A stretch of DNA of 64,000 nucleotides from Ditylenchus dipsaci (GCA_004194705.1 SADC01000853.1:1-64000); one strand, 5' to 3'; positions 49,900 to 62,588 are shown, counted from the stretch's first letter. A program made the numbers and translations. Notes: a model not told the origin generated them from the sequence alone.

Positions 49900-52894
49900 A
49901 TGTTTTCGGTCTCACGCATTAAAGTGGCTCCCGCCTTTTGGAGATTCAAATTTTACCGTGTAACGCACGGACATGCTCCTTTAAGAACCACCACAAAAGA
50001 ATGAAAAACAAAAATTTTGATTTCAAAATAATAACACCGGAATTTGCTGAAAAATAATTTGGCGTAACGAATGCGTCCCTCTTTACGGCGGAAGCATCTG
50101 TTCTTTGTATCTCTTGAACTCCAAAGCGTAGTAAAATTGTGTTTGTGGTATCTCTTACACCGTTCTGGCTAGTATTGCCGTCGTTCGACTAATCCGAACA
50201 AATAATCTCTCAAAATATGCTATCTTCTTAGTTTGGGGAAAGCTTCAGAAAACGCGAATTTGTTTTGCAGGTTTGAAATCCCGCATTTTTTGTGATGAGC
50301 TACGGTATCTTTTGATATTCACCGATAAGATTTTATAGAGCAACAAGAGACACCAACGCCAGTTTGTAAATTTAGTTGTTGGGTGATTGTAAGAGTAGTT
50401 GCTATTCTGGGGGTTGGCACTTCATTAAGTATCCACGTCTAATTTTCATTATTCAGTCTAATTTTCATTATTCAAGAAGTGGCTTGTCACATCTCGCTAG
50501 ACCACATCTGAGGGGGTATATGCAAGTAGCGTCAAAAATTATTTTTGCAGCAACAATATTTGCAGCGAAAAAAAATCTTTTTTGCAGCCAAAAAAATCTT
50601 TATGCCGAGAGTGGACAGTACTGCGAAAAATGGAAATTTATTAGGGCGTGTCAAAAATTTGCGGCGTTTTTTCAAAAGCCATATTTATGGCATTTCGCTT
50701 TACAATAGATTTTTCATCAATTTTTCAAAAGTTTACCACTCATTTTGTAGCGAAGATTATCAGGTGTAGCCAAGATTCTCAGCTAGAAATGAAATGAGTG
50801 GTAAACTTTTATTAAAAATTGATGATAAATCTATTGTAAAAACGCAATGCCATAAATATGGCTTTTGGAAAAACGCCGCGAACTTTTGACACGACCTAAT
50901 ACAACATATACTAGAGATGGCAGATGGCATATTTTGGGACGGGACAAAAATTTGAAAAAAAAATACGGGACTGGACGCCGGGACGAAAATGGCCGAATTT
51001 GCGTCGGGCGAAACGGGACGGGATATATGCTAAAAAGGGTTGCAGTTTGCAATTCCCCCACAGGGAGTGGTCAGATGGAGGAGATAACTTCATATTCCTG
51101 TTTCTCGTCCCCGATTTCATGAGAAAGCCGGCTGTTTTTTCGGTTCTGAGAAAAAGAAATTTCGAACCACAGGGGGGTATAGTGGTTTTTTAGTCAAAAT
51201 TTCAAAATTTTAAATTGGCGTCTTTTGAATTTTAAAGGAATTAAGGGCTGTATTGGGAGGGGAAGGGAATAAAAAGGGGCCACTTTTATGGCAGAACGTT
51301 AGAAATTTAAATGTTTGTATTCTTCGACTGCCTCACCATGTTTTTCAACTGGGCCGTGGCAAGAAGAGACTCTATATGCATTTTCGATCAAGAGTACTTC
51401 TCGGAATCATGTCTAAGGTAAGTGAGTGCGCGCATCTCTAACTCTCAAGCCCCCTGCGTCCCCTTCGGGGGCGCAGGGGGCTTGAGGTGAAGGCCGTGGT
51501 TCTGGAGTTTTTGTAGCTGAAGTCATTGTCTTGGTATTTACAGACCCTGCTTAAAAGGGCATGCTCGCCGCCGATGGAATAATTTGAAAGGCGGGTACCA
51601 GGTCAATTCAAAAAAGAATTATTTTAAAATGCGAATTTGTTGAGCACCTTCTAGTGGTAAGTAATAAAAAATACCGCCACAGATAAATGGTATCGGTAGC
51701 TTAGTGTTAAAGCGGCGGCGTAGTGTGAAAGTCGGTCGTCGGTTCGATTTCCATGGCAAGCAAAATTTTTACTTGACTTGTGCTAATTGTCGTTTGAATT
51801 TCACTGGTACCCGCCTTTCGAAATATTCCATCGGCGGAGAGCATGCACCTTTAAGACACGATTTCGGGAAGAAAACAATGCTTTTTATTACTTTCGGAAA
51901 AATCCGAAATGTCGGATTCTAGAGGTACACCTGTTCAGGGAAGGTCTCAGGCGGTTTTTCCTAACCATCGTGGGGCTTCCTGGACTTTTAAACCCCATTT
52001 TAGTCAAGAAAAATCATGTTTGCTGCCACCGGGATTCGAACCTGTAGCCTTATGAATCGTGAAAGGTACAATCAAAAGCTATTGAACAAAACGCCAAATT
52101 GTCGATCAATTCACCTTTCGATCAATTCACCGTCGATAAATTTACTGTCGATGAATTCACCGTTTCCCCCGAAAATCTTCACTAAAAACACCAGAAAGTT
52201 CTGTTTAGTAGGACTTGACAAAATATCTAAAATCTTTGATTATCTGACACCGTAGTACGGTAGCAGGCTAATGTACACTATTTGGGGTAGCCCAAAAGTG
52301 CGTTTTTTCAAGGTCTAAGTATTTTTTAGGCCGTTTAAACTATAGAAACGGCCAAAAAAAGTGTGGGAAGGACATTTTTCGAAAAAAAATTATCGACTTC
52401 CTTGGTCCAACCTATGGTTTTTGGTCATTTTTTATTTTATTATCACTATTGAAACTAAAAAGGGCTTGAGAGTCAGAGATGCGGGCACTCACTTTCCTTA
52501 GACATGATTCCTAGCAAGACTCATGATCAAAGAGGCATTAAAAGTTCTGTTTGCAAAGCTCCAGTAACCAAAACGGGGTAAAATACAAAAAATGACCAAA
52601 AACCATACGGTAACCAAGGCAAAAATAGACCAAAAACCACAGGGGGACCAAGGCAGTCGAAAAAAAAATTCGAAAAATGTCCTTCCCACACTTTTTTTGG
52701 CCGTTTCTATTGTTTAAATGGCCTAAAAAATACTTAGACCTTGTAAAAACGCACTTTTGCGCTACCCCAAATATTGTACTCCTGCCCGGTAGCGCTCTAC
52801 AGCAGTAGTTTCTATTGATTGGAGTGTGTGATCGGTCCCTCCTCACCCAAAAATGTGGAAAATGTTCGAAGTCTAAACATGCATTAAATTTCAG
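49900..52894. other. Intergenic region upstream of the RBM5/10-like gene
   Basis: Contains a fold-back at 50640-50885 (GACACG, CCATATTTATGGCAT), GATGCGC-family pieces, the 51553-51855 MITE and an inverted pair around CCAAATA and AAGTCTAAGTATTTTTTAGGCC (52275-52380 versus 52670-52790). No coding gene recognised. Confidence 0.45.
51553..51855. mobile_element. MITE with a single tRNA-like unit in its loop
   Basis: AAAGGGCATGCTCGCCGCCGATGG and its complement enclose TAGCTTAGTGTTAAAGCGG and GGTTCGATTTCC, A- and B-box-like, at about 51690-51765. Ends match those of the larger fold-back 37853-39367. Confidence 0.6.
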
Positions 52895-52898
52895 CTTC

Positions 52899-55800
52899 AT
52901 GATGAGTTACAATTACGATTCCAATAATTATTCGTTGTACAATTTGGCTGCAGCCAGTAGTGGAAATACAAATGAATACAGTCGTGCTTACAAGCAACAA
53001 CCGCAGTCTTCTAATCAGCTCTATCCCAGTTCCGGCGCTCCAAGCTATGGGCAGGTTGACAAGCGAGGGGGTGGTGAAATGTGGTAAATTCGTTTTTTAT
53101 AAAATTTATTTTTTTGGCCATCATCTTTATATTTTTAGGCGAGATGCAGAAAAGAGCAGTGGCAGCACTTCCAGGAAGCGATCTCGAACACCAGAGAAAA
53201 GTTACCGTTTGGGTAAATAATGTTTTCCCTCGGTTGTGCTATTCGCTGTTCTTTTCAGATCGTTCATCTCGTCGATCTCGCTCAAGATCCCGTTCTCCCA
53301 GTCGTCATCGAAGACGCCGTTCCAGAAGTCGTAGCCGTAGCCATGAAAGATCAACTAGACATAGGTCTCGCTCTCCACGATATGCTCGTAGTCCGGTTAG
53401 TTCAAAATTTTCGTTTTTATTTGACAGCACATATGTTTCTTCAATTTCCAGCGTCCATCAGCTCGTCATTCACCGGTGGAAAGTGCGCCAGTCAGTCCCA
53501 AGGTGATCCTGATCAGTTTGCCAGTCAATACGGATAGGGATATTGTAAGTTTTCCTTTTTTCAGTCAGACTCGTGTGGTCGTGTCCAAAATTGGATATAT
53601 AATTGAATTATCCGTATTTTAGATCAACATCATGATTGCCAAGCAAGGTTTCCATCCTATTGACATCCGAATTGTGCGAAAGACTACTGACACGGGAATT
53701 GTAAGGGTGTTTGGATTTGTAGAGTTCAGTGATTCCATCCAAGCACAAGCGTGGATTAATTACAACAAGGTAATTTGACTGGTATCTCTTTCGCATTCTA
53801 TAAATTTTTTCCAGGGTCATTTGGTCTTCGATGATGGTTACATGGTCAAGCTAGAGTTTTCCCGAGAGATAGATTCCGACAGAAGAGAAAGGGCAATGGC
53901 GGTAGTGGTGCTACACCTAGTTCGGATTGGACATGCTCTAAGGTGATTATTAAATAAACTAGTTGGATTGGATTTCAGGCTTCTAGCTGGCTTTTAATAT
54001 ATTTCTTGAACCATTCACTTTAGTGCACTATCAACAACTTCAACCGCAGGAACAGCTGTTTCAAATGTGGCACGTCGAGGCAGGATTCCGAAGCTCTGGA
54101 GGCCAAAGGATTTGCACTTGTCGGTGTGACCCCATGTGATAGTAAGTTTATTTTAAAAACTTGATGTTCAAAAGAGACCTTGTTTTTTTCTTAAGCTTTA
54201 CTAGTCCGAGAATTACCAGCTTCCGCCACAGAGGAAAGTGTTCGAAGAGCTATGAGCCAATATACGAATCATGTCATCCAGAGAATGCAGATCGCGCCAT
54301 CTAAAAGTTATGCTCTTCTTCAAATGAAATCCATGGAAGATGCTGTCCACGTGCTCAACACGTTCAACAAATTGGTTCCTTATGTGGACAACTGTGCAGG
54401 TAACCAAGTCTCAATATTTGTACAGGGTGTTCCAATTTTTCTGACAATTTTTTATAAGGCCATAACTTTTTTGTCAGGCCGCTGTTTGAATTTCGGTAAC
54501 TCGACTCTGTTCGACTCAGTTTTTGATGAAATTTTTTTTGGTGTAAAAAGTCTATAAAAGCAATTTTTGCTTGGTCCTACTGTGGTGTAGGCCTTACCTA
54601 TCCAGATGCCACCTGCAGACCAGAACTCAAACGACAGGGGACCAAACAAAAATCGTGTTTTGACTTCGTATACCAAAAAATTTTCATCAAAAACTGAGTC
54701 GATTTGCGTTTACAGAAATTCAAAAAATGTCCTGTAAAACAAGTTATGACCTTCTAAGTGTCTGAAAATTTTGAAACGCCCTGTGTTTTTGGCTCACCCC
54801 GAAAAGGAGGTAAAGTATTTTGGAAACAATCGATTAGGAAATTAAGTCATTTGGTAAAAAAATTAAACTACACAAGAAAAAACCAACGAGTTTCACAGTT
54901 GGTGGGTGAACCGAGCTGTTTAAGCATTTTGGCTCAGGGTCCATTTTTCGATTTTCGTGTGTTTGACAGTCAGAATATCGTGCAGATCACGGGAAAAATG
55001 CTAAAAAATTATTCGACTATGTAAAAAATTTTGGAAATTGATTTTGATTTTTCCCAATTTTTCGACTTTCTCATTAAGGAAATTTTTTTTCTGAGTCGAA
55101 AAAAAATTCCAATTGTAAAGGTTTGAAATTTGGAATCTCATCTTTGTTTTGGTGGCAATTACTTTCCAGAAAAAAAAACCAAAAAAAATTTGTATGAGCG
55201 CACTTAAACCGAATTATTCGTAAAATTGGCCATTTTTTGACCGCCAACTTTTGAGCATTTCCCGAAAGCTTATTTCGCATTTATAATATACAAAGCCGTG
55301 ATTTTTTGGCAATTCTATTGTAAGCTATCTGCGATAGCCCCAACGAAATTTCAAGAGCTTCAAAACGAGAATAAAATTAGAGAATTGAGTTCTGGCCAAA
55401 ATTCAGCACAGCACCGGTTTTGGTTTAGACACATGATTTTTTAGTCAAAATTGGTTGTGAATTGAGTTTAAAATAGTCGTGGTTGGTGCCGCACGGAATT
55501 TAAAAAATATTGTTGTATGGTTAAACTAATAATGCTATTATATGTAAAATCGTGCCAGGAATCAGGTTTGACGAGACCGAAATTGCGATTTCAGGCACCG
55601 AAATTCCAAAACCCGGGCTGGGTATCACTTGACCAGGTGGATGTCCACCTGACCAGCTGGAGACCAGCTGGATCGCCTGAAAAATATTTTTTCGATAATT
55701 TTAAAAACAAAAGCTTTTTTAAAAGCTTTTTAAAAACTTAAAAACAAAAACTTTCTTTCTCATTCCGAAAACAAACCATACTTTCATATCTTAGTATACG

Positions 55801-57692
55801 CGGTGAATTTTGCTTAATCAGATTAAAACTTTGGTTTTACCCACGGTGGGTGAGTACCACCTGTCCAGGTGGATATGGTCTAAAAGTAATTTTTTTCAAA
55901 ATTTTCAAATAGAAAACACCATTATTTCTAAAATCGTGTGGGTAATAAGATTTAATAATAACGAAAATAACGGACTCACATACCAATTCCTCACCACTTG
56001 GGGCACTCAAGGTGGGTTGCATGGACCTGTTAATAAAAGTACCTGTTGCCAAAATACCTGATACCTCAATCTTCATTGTTACTAAAATTATTTGTTACCA
56101 AAAATACCTGTTACTTTATTCTTACCTGTTACCGAAATCTTCCAGTTATATATGGAAATTCCAGGCTTCGAAGAAGCCTTTAGCATTACTTTAAACACGA
56201 AGTGTTTTCCTAAGCCCATGTCCTTATAGCTAGTTTAAACGAGAAAGAATTTGTTATGGCACCAATTAACTGAAGGAAAATTATTCACAATTCAAAATAA
56301 GTAAGTTAAATCAGATCAGGAAACAATTGATTGAGCACTTTGCTTTCCTACCTCTATTTGTGGCTCGAAGACACTAACACACACAACGACACTTAAACAT
56401 ATCTAATAGCGTGGGTTATTTCCGAGGGAAAGGGGGTGGTTATTACAGAGGGTGTTGTTTGTGGTATTTTTTGTTCAGGTTATTTTTTTTTTCGAAAGAA
56501 ATTATGTTCTTTCAAATCATTCAAATGGTTATCGTCATAATAAGGTTATAACAATATGCCGGGATGTCCTTACCATATTCAAGTGGATATCTGCCGAGCA
56601 TGAAAGCAAATATGTAGTCCACCAAAGTGACCAAATATAATTCTATTTAAACCTTTTTATCAAAAATTTGATATAAAGTATATAAATTCTAAAATATTAT
56701 TTCCAAAATTTCTGAAAAAATTTCATACCAGGATAAATGTTTCTCATTTGAATTTTTTCTCAAATGACCTACCGTATTTTCTCTATTGTACGCCCCGGGG
56801 CGTTTATTTTTCAACACCAAAAAAATCTGAAATTGTCAATCGATAATGGTCTTAACATTGGTAGTCGCTAGTCATTGCTAGTCAAAAAGGGGCGTTTATT
56901 AGAGAGGCAGCGTTTATTGATGAGATGCCGTTTAATAGAGAAAATACGGTTGTTTCCCCGATTGTTTCCAACATATTTTATATCCTTTTCGGGGTGTGCC
57001 ATATTTTCTGGGTCCTCGATAACTATGTGCTACATTTGCAGTTATCGTAACATTTTCGCGCCAGTCGCTGAATCAGATTTTGATTATGGACAATGTCAGC
57101 ATTCTGAAGAGTCAAAGCGGGATCACCAGTGTTAATATTCATCAAGGTGAGTGAACTGTTTGCTACGCACTGATATGATCTACTGTTTCAGACCCCATCA
57201 ATTCGCAGCCCAGCTCGCTCAAAACGCTATGCAAATGGTTCAAATGGGTCGACAAAATACACCCATGCAGCAACAGCACCATGATGGAAATCCAACCAGA
57301 CAGAGCATATCAACACCGTTTGGTTATCTTCAGTCTTACCGTAAGTGATTTATTGAGTAGCTTTTTGTTTAAAATTTAGCCCGTGATGTTCAGAGACTCC
57401 GAATCAGAAAACTTTCCAATTAGAGCCAGTCTCTGGGTACTACTATGATGCGGATACTGCCTTCTACTATGATCCTAAAACTGAGTACTACTACAATTCG
57501 AAGACCAACCAGTGGATGTTCTGGAGCAGCAAGTACAGCACCTACATTCCATGTGAGGGCGGGGATCTTGAGCTGAAGAAACGTTTGCAGCAAGAGGAGA
57601 AGGACGACCAAAGGATCAGGAACTCAGCTGTGATAAGTGCGCCTCCAGCCTTGGCTTCCTCTGAACCAGTGTTTTCTTCCGGTGCATCTGAG
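52899..57692 (+). CDS. RBM5/10-like N-terminal part: RS, RRM, RanBP2 zinc finger, RRM, OCRE
   Basis: Exons 1-11. Acceptor AATTTCAG lies 4 nt upstream of the first ATG. Exon 3 is almost entirely RS/SR dipeptides. RRM1 spans exons 4-6. The frame shifts one base near 53881-53893 (AGAAGAGAAAGGG) before KGNGGSGATPSSDWTCSK. RRM2 spans exons 7-9. Exon 10 begins ACCCC after CAA-G; one further C gives HQFAAQLAQNAMQM in frame. The acceptor of exon 11 is CCAATTAG at 57423, giving YQPVSGYYYDADTAF. OCRE continues to YIPCEGG, followed by a charged helix KKRLQQEEKDDQR. Confidence 0.88.
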
Positions 57693-60600
57693 GTTAGGGT
57701 TTCCTTTACACTCATCTTTTTTTATTGCAATAAAAACAGTTTTTTCCCGAGAATTATGAAGCCGTTAATTTTTTGTTCTTTTATATTGCTGTATATTTCC
57801 CCCTCTTTTTTTGGTAGAAAAATATAATTTTAGTGGGAGTGTTGATGTTTTTACCAATTTTTTTATTTATTTTTTATCTTTCTCTAAAAAAGTTGGCTGA
57901 ACACTTTTGCGGTGCACGAAGTCCATTTTTGTTTATCAGTATCAATTTCCATGGTGGTTACTAGGGTTGGGTGGTGGAAATATTCCCGGTAATCTTAGAT
58001 TTGGACCGACAGTAAAAAATTGGTCCGAACCTTTTCGAAAATAACAATTTTAGCTGGACTACATAGCCCTTACGAAAATGTCAAATAACCCCTAAGGAAG
58101 TAGTCTCCTCCTTTAATGATTTTGATTGGTTTTTTATGATCTGCAGAATAAATTTGGATATTTGAAGATAAAAGATTTGCACCGAATCGGACCGGTTAAA
58201 GAGATTTAGGCCAGAAATATTCCGGGAATATTCACTGAAAAGATTCGGACCGGTAAAAAAATTGATAGCAGTTACTTTACTTTACCTACCTGCTGTTTGG
58301 TCCAGCCTCAATACAAGTCGGTTTTATATTTTAAACCCCTGATATTATTTTGACTGCTACTCCGCACCTATTATTAGCCAATGAGACCGTTAAATAGCAA
58401 GGCGGAGGCCGAGTGTATAAAGTTAAAGGACCATACTTTTGATGCAAATGAGAATTTGACGAATTCGAATGTGCGCGGGACACTTCTCTTTCGCCTTTGA
58501 CGGTACTCTTTTGAATCGCTCGAAATAACTCCAAATAGTAAAGTACGCGACGAAAGAGAAGTGTCTCGCGCGCATTTGAATTTGCCAAATTTTCATTTGC
58601 ATCAACAAGTATGGTTTTTTTAATCAAAAAGCTTCGGTTTTCACCATTCTGGTTAATGTACAGTTAACCTCGATATAGTGAAACTTTGCTTTCGTTTGTT
58701 GTTTTTGGCTAGAGTGAAATGACTAAAGAGACATGAAGCGATACTTCACTGAAGTAACATCCCACGGCCCCACGAGGTCTGACTGTGAAGCACATCAGAA
58801 ATACATACCGTATCTTATCTATAATAAGGACATGCTCTAAAAAGCACCTATATCTCAGCCCAGAGAAAAATTTTCAAAGCTGTGTTTTTGCCTTTCCTTA
58901 GCTCCAACGAAATTGAACTAAAATTTTCTCTATTTTCGGGGATTTGAAGAGTAACTGGAACGTACTCCTATAAAGCAAATACCGTAATTAACTTATTAGT
59001 GGTCATTTGCCTTTGAAAACAAAATTGAAGGGATGCAGAATAAAAGATCAGTTGTATAGCGCGATTCTCGCTATTTTTTATCCTATGTATTTTTTATGAT
59101 ATGGAGTAATTCATGACAACAAAGTTTCGAAAGTTTTCTTATCGGAATGATTCTAATTACGCATTTAGCTTGTCTAATCTATAAGTGGCAATAAACTACC
59201 TGAACATCTGTTTTCATTGTGAGTTGTTAATTATTTTGTTTTAGAAAGGAGCGATCGCTGATGCTCTCAAGGCAGCATTAGAACAGAATTCGAGATTGGT
59301 GGAAGCGCTCAAAGGTCGACTTGGGGAGAGTGGCAGTAACTTGTCCACTATGCAACAACCACAGCAGGTTTCTACTCCGTCGTTTAAGAGCCCACCTATT
59401 CCGCCATCCCCTCGTCGCTTTGATGACAACAATTTAATTCGCCAACAGATTCACAGCATCAATAACTTTTCCAATAATGACCGATCTAGTCCCATGGATA
59501 TTTGCAATGACAATTCTTTTAACTCTCCTCTTAAGAGAGATTTGCCGAGCAATAGTTGGAGGCCACTTCACGCTCTGAGCAGTGGCGTCAGCCATCTTCG
59601 CTCACTGTGTCTTTAGAGCGGGACTCTCGCACTGTGCGGGTGCTCCCACCTTCAGTCCCATCATTTACTACTCCTCCACCTTCTGTCTTTCTTACCCAGC
59701 CTGCTCCTGCTGCTTTTATTGCTAGGCTTCCATTCAATATTACTCAGTCAGTTGGCTTCTCTGGTTATGCAAATCCATCTCCGGCTTCAAAATATCCTAA
59801 TAATGAAACCCATTGGAATATGTCTCGAATGCTGGAGAATCGTATCCAGACCAATAATGTGCCAGTGCAAGCTGGTTTCAATCAATACATCGGGAATCTG
59901 ACTAACAAGACTGCTATTGCTAACCAATCTAGTAGTAGGAATGGCAATTGGACATCCAGAAGAAAGGCAATGAACCAATGAACCAACAACAGCTTCAGCG
60001 CCCTAACCGATTTGCCCCAGAAGATAGGCAAAAGAAATCCAATTTGATTCAGAAAGAGCAGGGTGATCTAAGAGCTTTAAATATTTGCTTTAACTGTGGA
60101 GGTAGGAACCATCAGCAGTTCTCATGTCGCTTTAAGCGTATTAGTGATGACCATCTCCAGCAAATTGTGGCCCGGGCTAAAGAGCGTCTGGCCAAAGAGC
60201 AAATATTAAAGCAGGACTTGAAAAAGCAGGTTTGGAACTTCTTCGTTTTTAGAGATACGAGGGTCAGCCAGCAGTTCAAGTTATATCGGTGGTGTTTAAG
60301 GATTTTTTTTATTAAAAACTTGATCTTGCTTTTTGCTATTGTAATTTTCGTGCAGTCGAAATATTTTTCTCATATAATTGGTACTATACATTTTTGTTGT
60401 AACTGTAATATGCGTGGTTTGATTTAAAGTTGTGCCACATGTCCTAATTAATTGCGTCACCCAAAATATTACCGAAATATCTTGAATTGCTGGTTGAGTT
60501 GACTAATTCTTGTCTGCCATATTGCTGTTTTCTATCAAAAATTTGTAGGCTGAATCCTACAAGTGTGACCGCAAAGACCTGTTGATCAAACGTCTGAGAG

Positions 60601-61769
60601 GTGATCATTATTAGCATTGCGACTGCTGAACTTTTGCCTATTTTTTAATTATAGCTATTGCCCCACATGGGAAAATCAACAAGGAACACCTGAGAGTGCT
60701 GTGCGACAAATGCTCAATGGTGCTTTTATATTTTTGGAGGATTGTTAGTGATTAATTTTGTTACTTTTCAAGCTTGGCCATTCCAAGCCACTGTGTAAAA
60801 GCAAAGCGGTGGATAGCATCACTTGCAAAAATGTCAGAAATTTGGTCAGCGATTTCTCCAAGCGATTCTTTTTCCACCTGAGCGACGAAAATTTAATTGA
60901 CTTCTCCAAGAAGTTTGCTCTCTTTGACGTTATGGACTCTATTGAGAATGCTGGTGTGGATCCTGTGAAACTCCAGCTAGAATCTCTTTGCCCAAACAAG
61001 CCTGTGACTCAGAAGACTTGGTGCTTTGTTCTCGATGTGGCCAATTGGGTCACAAAAGCACCAATTGTTCGAAGGAGAATGTCAGCCGAGAGCACTATTC
61101 CAAAATGCTTCAGCTGGTTACTGCTTACAGAGCCCTAGTCAAAGAGCGTGGTGGAAGCTACAAGCTTAAGCCAACTGCTGTGTTGCAGCCTGGTCAGAAA
61201 AAGACTATGGACGTCATTACCTTGGATGATGATGATGAACAGAAACTGGAAGAAAAGGCAAAGCAGGCTGAAGAAGAGGCCTTTGACTCGGATGATGATG
61301 TGGTGCTCGTCATTGAGGATGAGGACGACGGTGAAATGGTCCTACTGGAGGAGGCTGCCGATGACGAGGATGATAATGTGGACCCCACGCTGGTGATTGC
61401 AGAGGAGAAGAATGGGAGTGCAGAGCTTGAAGGTAAGCATTGCACTGCTAAACCCATTTCTGTCTCAAATAGTTCCACCCAGGTCTTTTTCACGATCTGT
61501 TTTTTGGTGGTTAGAATGGTTGAAAACAATTATTTGGTTTTAGGAGGTGAAAAAGATGGGGATAGCGAAGACGTCCGCCAGACACTCACCTCCATTGTGG
61601 AAAAAGTCGCAGATGAACTCGATTCGCGTATCCCACATCAACAAGAACTTCCAGCAAAAGAGACAGAAACCTTAATAGAAAACCATCTTCTACTTCTGTC
61701 TTTAGTTCTAATAAATTGGCAAATATTGGTCTTGAAGACAGCGATGATGACATTATTTTTATTTCCTGA
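52899..61769 (+). CDS. RBM5/RBM10-like RNA-binding protein continuing into a zinc-knuckle C-terminus
   Basis: RBM5, RBM6 and RBM10 are spliceosome-associated regulators of alternative splicing. Exons: 52899-53083 (ATG also at 52902), 53139-53212, 53259-53395, 53452-53544, 53623-53769, 53815-53942, 54024-54141, 54196-54399, 57042-57146, 57192-57340, 57424-57692, 59245-60229, 60549-60600, 60655-60719, 60773-61432, 61544-61769. Order of domains: RS-rich region, RRM1 (VILISLPV; VFGFVEF), RanBP2 zinc finger (WTCSKC...CFKCG), RRM2 (LLVRELPA), OCRE (VSGYYYDADTAFYYD), then Q/S/P-rich linker, three CCHC knuckles, acidic tail, ending DSDDDIIFIS. Six one-base deficits occur (near 53885, 57194, ~59570, ~59940, 61010, 61657); allowing them, all phases close at 1200 residues. 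No C2H2 finger or G-patch is visible. The join at 57692/59245 could instead separate two genes. Confidence 0.75.
54400..57041 (+). other. Intron 8 of the RBM5/10-like gene (2.6 kb)
   Basis: Includes CCGTATT copy B and an unnamed repeat at about 54770-54860 also seen at 62620-62690 (GGAAACAATCGA-TAGGAAAT). A partial inverted pair occurs around 54520-54680. The remainder shows no gene. Confidence 0.5.
56772..56949. mobile_element. CCGTATT MITE, copy B (tag ACGCCCC)
   Basis: Same core as copies A and C; left palindrome ACGCCCCGGGGCGT; right units GGGCGTTTATTAGAG and degenerate repeats of it. TA on the left only. Lies in intron 8 of the RBM5/10-like gene. Confidence 0.7.
57693..59244 (+). other. 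Intron 11 of the RBM5/10-like gene (1.55 kb), or an intergenic gap
   Basis: Holds a fold-back around TATTCCCGG-AATATTC (57965-58270) and the 58424-58622 MITE. No AATAAA directly after exon 11 and no start codon directly before exon 12, which favours an intron. Confidence 0.45.
58424..58622. mobile_element. TTAAAGGACCATA-ended MITE
   Basis: Same plan as 47841-48038: AAAGGACCATACTTTTGATGC, inner GGGACACTTCTCTTTCG and complement. In intron 11 of the RBM5/10-like gene. Confidence 0.6.
59245..61769 (+). CDS. Zinc-knuckle, acidic C-terminal part of the RBM5/10-like gene
   Basis: Exons 12-16, opening KGAIADALKAALEQNS. No ATG near the start and the acceptor TTTTAG is in phase with exon 11, which is why I join them. 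Knuckles: CFNCGGRNHQQFSC, CDKCSMLGHSKPLC (across the exon 14/15 join) and CSRCGQLGHKSTNC. They are followed by a D/E-rich region with SDDDVVLVIEDED and DNVDPTLVIAEE, and SUMO-interaction-like patches. Frame breaks near 59570, 59940, 61010 and 61657 are all one base short. AATAAA at 61779-61784 follows the stop by 9 nt. I recognise the fold class but no named family for this half; it may be a separate zinc-knuckle gene. Confidence 0.7.
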
Positions 61770-61778
61770 ATCCTTTTA

Positions 61779-61784
61779 AATAAA
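61779..61784 (+). terminator. Poly(A) signal of the RBM5/10-like gene
   Basis: Canonical AATAAA nine nt after the TGA at 61767-61769, which supports this stop as the real 3' end. Confidence 0.6.
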
Positions 61785-61825
61785 TTTTAATTCTTGAGTT
61801 TGTATCTTTTGTACCGATAAAAAAG

Positions 61826-62092
61826 GTTGTTTGGAGAGTACAAGAAATTTTTGAAAAAATTATTGGCTCTCTGGTTCATGGAGTGTGGGATGGCAAGTAT
61901 AAATTTTCTAAAAGTATGGCCTCTTCTATTTTCCTTAAGACTTTAAGGTGCTATCCACCTGATAAATGGGCAGACTATTTATGTGAAAAGAGATTGGGAC
62001 CTCGATCCTTGAAAAATTATTTTACCATCATTTTCCATTGTGCTGACAGACGTAGTTCCATGTGGGATTTTAAAAATTTATCCAAGTCTTAA
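61826..62092 (+). CDS. Unassigned ORF, 88 residues
   Basis: Open from an AAAAAAG|GTTGTTTGG context to TAA, with first internal ATG at 61883. Residues include EIFEKIIGSLVHGVWDG, SMASSIFLKTLRCYPPDKW and WDFKNLSKS. Composition is protein-like (conserved-looking Trp, Cys and Pro, no low complexity). It begins about 40 nt after the poly(A) signal of the preceding gene. It could be the first visible exon of a downstream gene or a transposon remnant. I do not recognise it. Confidence 0.35.
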   Translation, partial: VVWRVQEIFEKIIGSLVHGVWDGKYKFSKSMASSIFLKTLRCYPPDKWADYLCEKRLGPRSLKNYFTIIFHCADRRSSMWDFKNLSKS

Positions 62093-62408
62093 AAAAGCAC
62101 TCTTTTTTGACTTCTTTCCATGGCCATGATTTGCTTCAAACAACTGGGCAATTATTGGGCTTCATTATATGTTGTAATCTATATTTTCCGAAAAGTCGGC
62201 ATTGTGATTTTTGTATAATATCAAGGAAAATTTTGGTCTGATTTGTCTGTGGATCTGTTGGCTTATTATAAAAACTGAAAAATGGATTGAACTTTGAAAA
62301 TTTTATTTTTTGGGGCTAATTTATTAAAGAGAACGCACCACACCCACACACATCATCTTAGTGCTATAGTTTGGTGAAGCAATCCGTCTAATTGAAAAGA
62401 ATTTTCAG

Positions 62409-62588
62409 CAGCTTATCTCTTCTTCGAGCATACAGGACGAAGATTCTGAGGTGCAGATAATCGGTGAAACTATTCAGCATCAGGGCACTACTTCAGTGAG
62501 CAGCTCTAAGACGAATGAAGCAGAAGAAGAAGCGGAACTAAAGTCGAAGAAAAAGAGGAGAAAAGAGGAGTCAGAGGATCCTAATAAG
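62409..62588 (+). CDS. Exon-like segment, acidic/lysine-rich with SUMO-interaction-like motif
   Basis: 60 codons between acceptor AATTTTCAG and donor AAG|GTTGGG. Contains EDSEVQIIGE, an S/T-rich stretch and the basic run KSKKKRRKEE that could be a nuclear localisation signal. The following intron carries a repeat also found at 54770-54860. It may belong to the same downstream gene as 61826-62092 or be an alternative 3' exon of the preceding gene. Confidence 0.4.

Noticed and set aside
57361..57423. Exon opening at AAATTTAG just before the OCRE exon
   Set aside because: Using the acceptor at 57378 gives a peptide unrelated to the family and the wrong frame for OCRE; the acceptor at 57423 is in phase.
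61194..61529. Serine-rich minus-strand ORF
   Set aside because: Shadow of the Asp/Glu-rich plus-strand exon of the knuckle gene.
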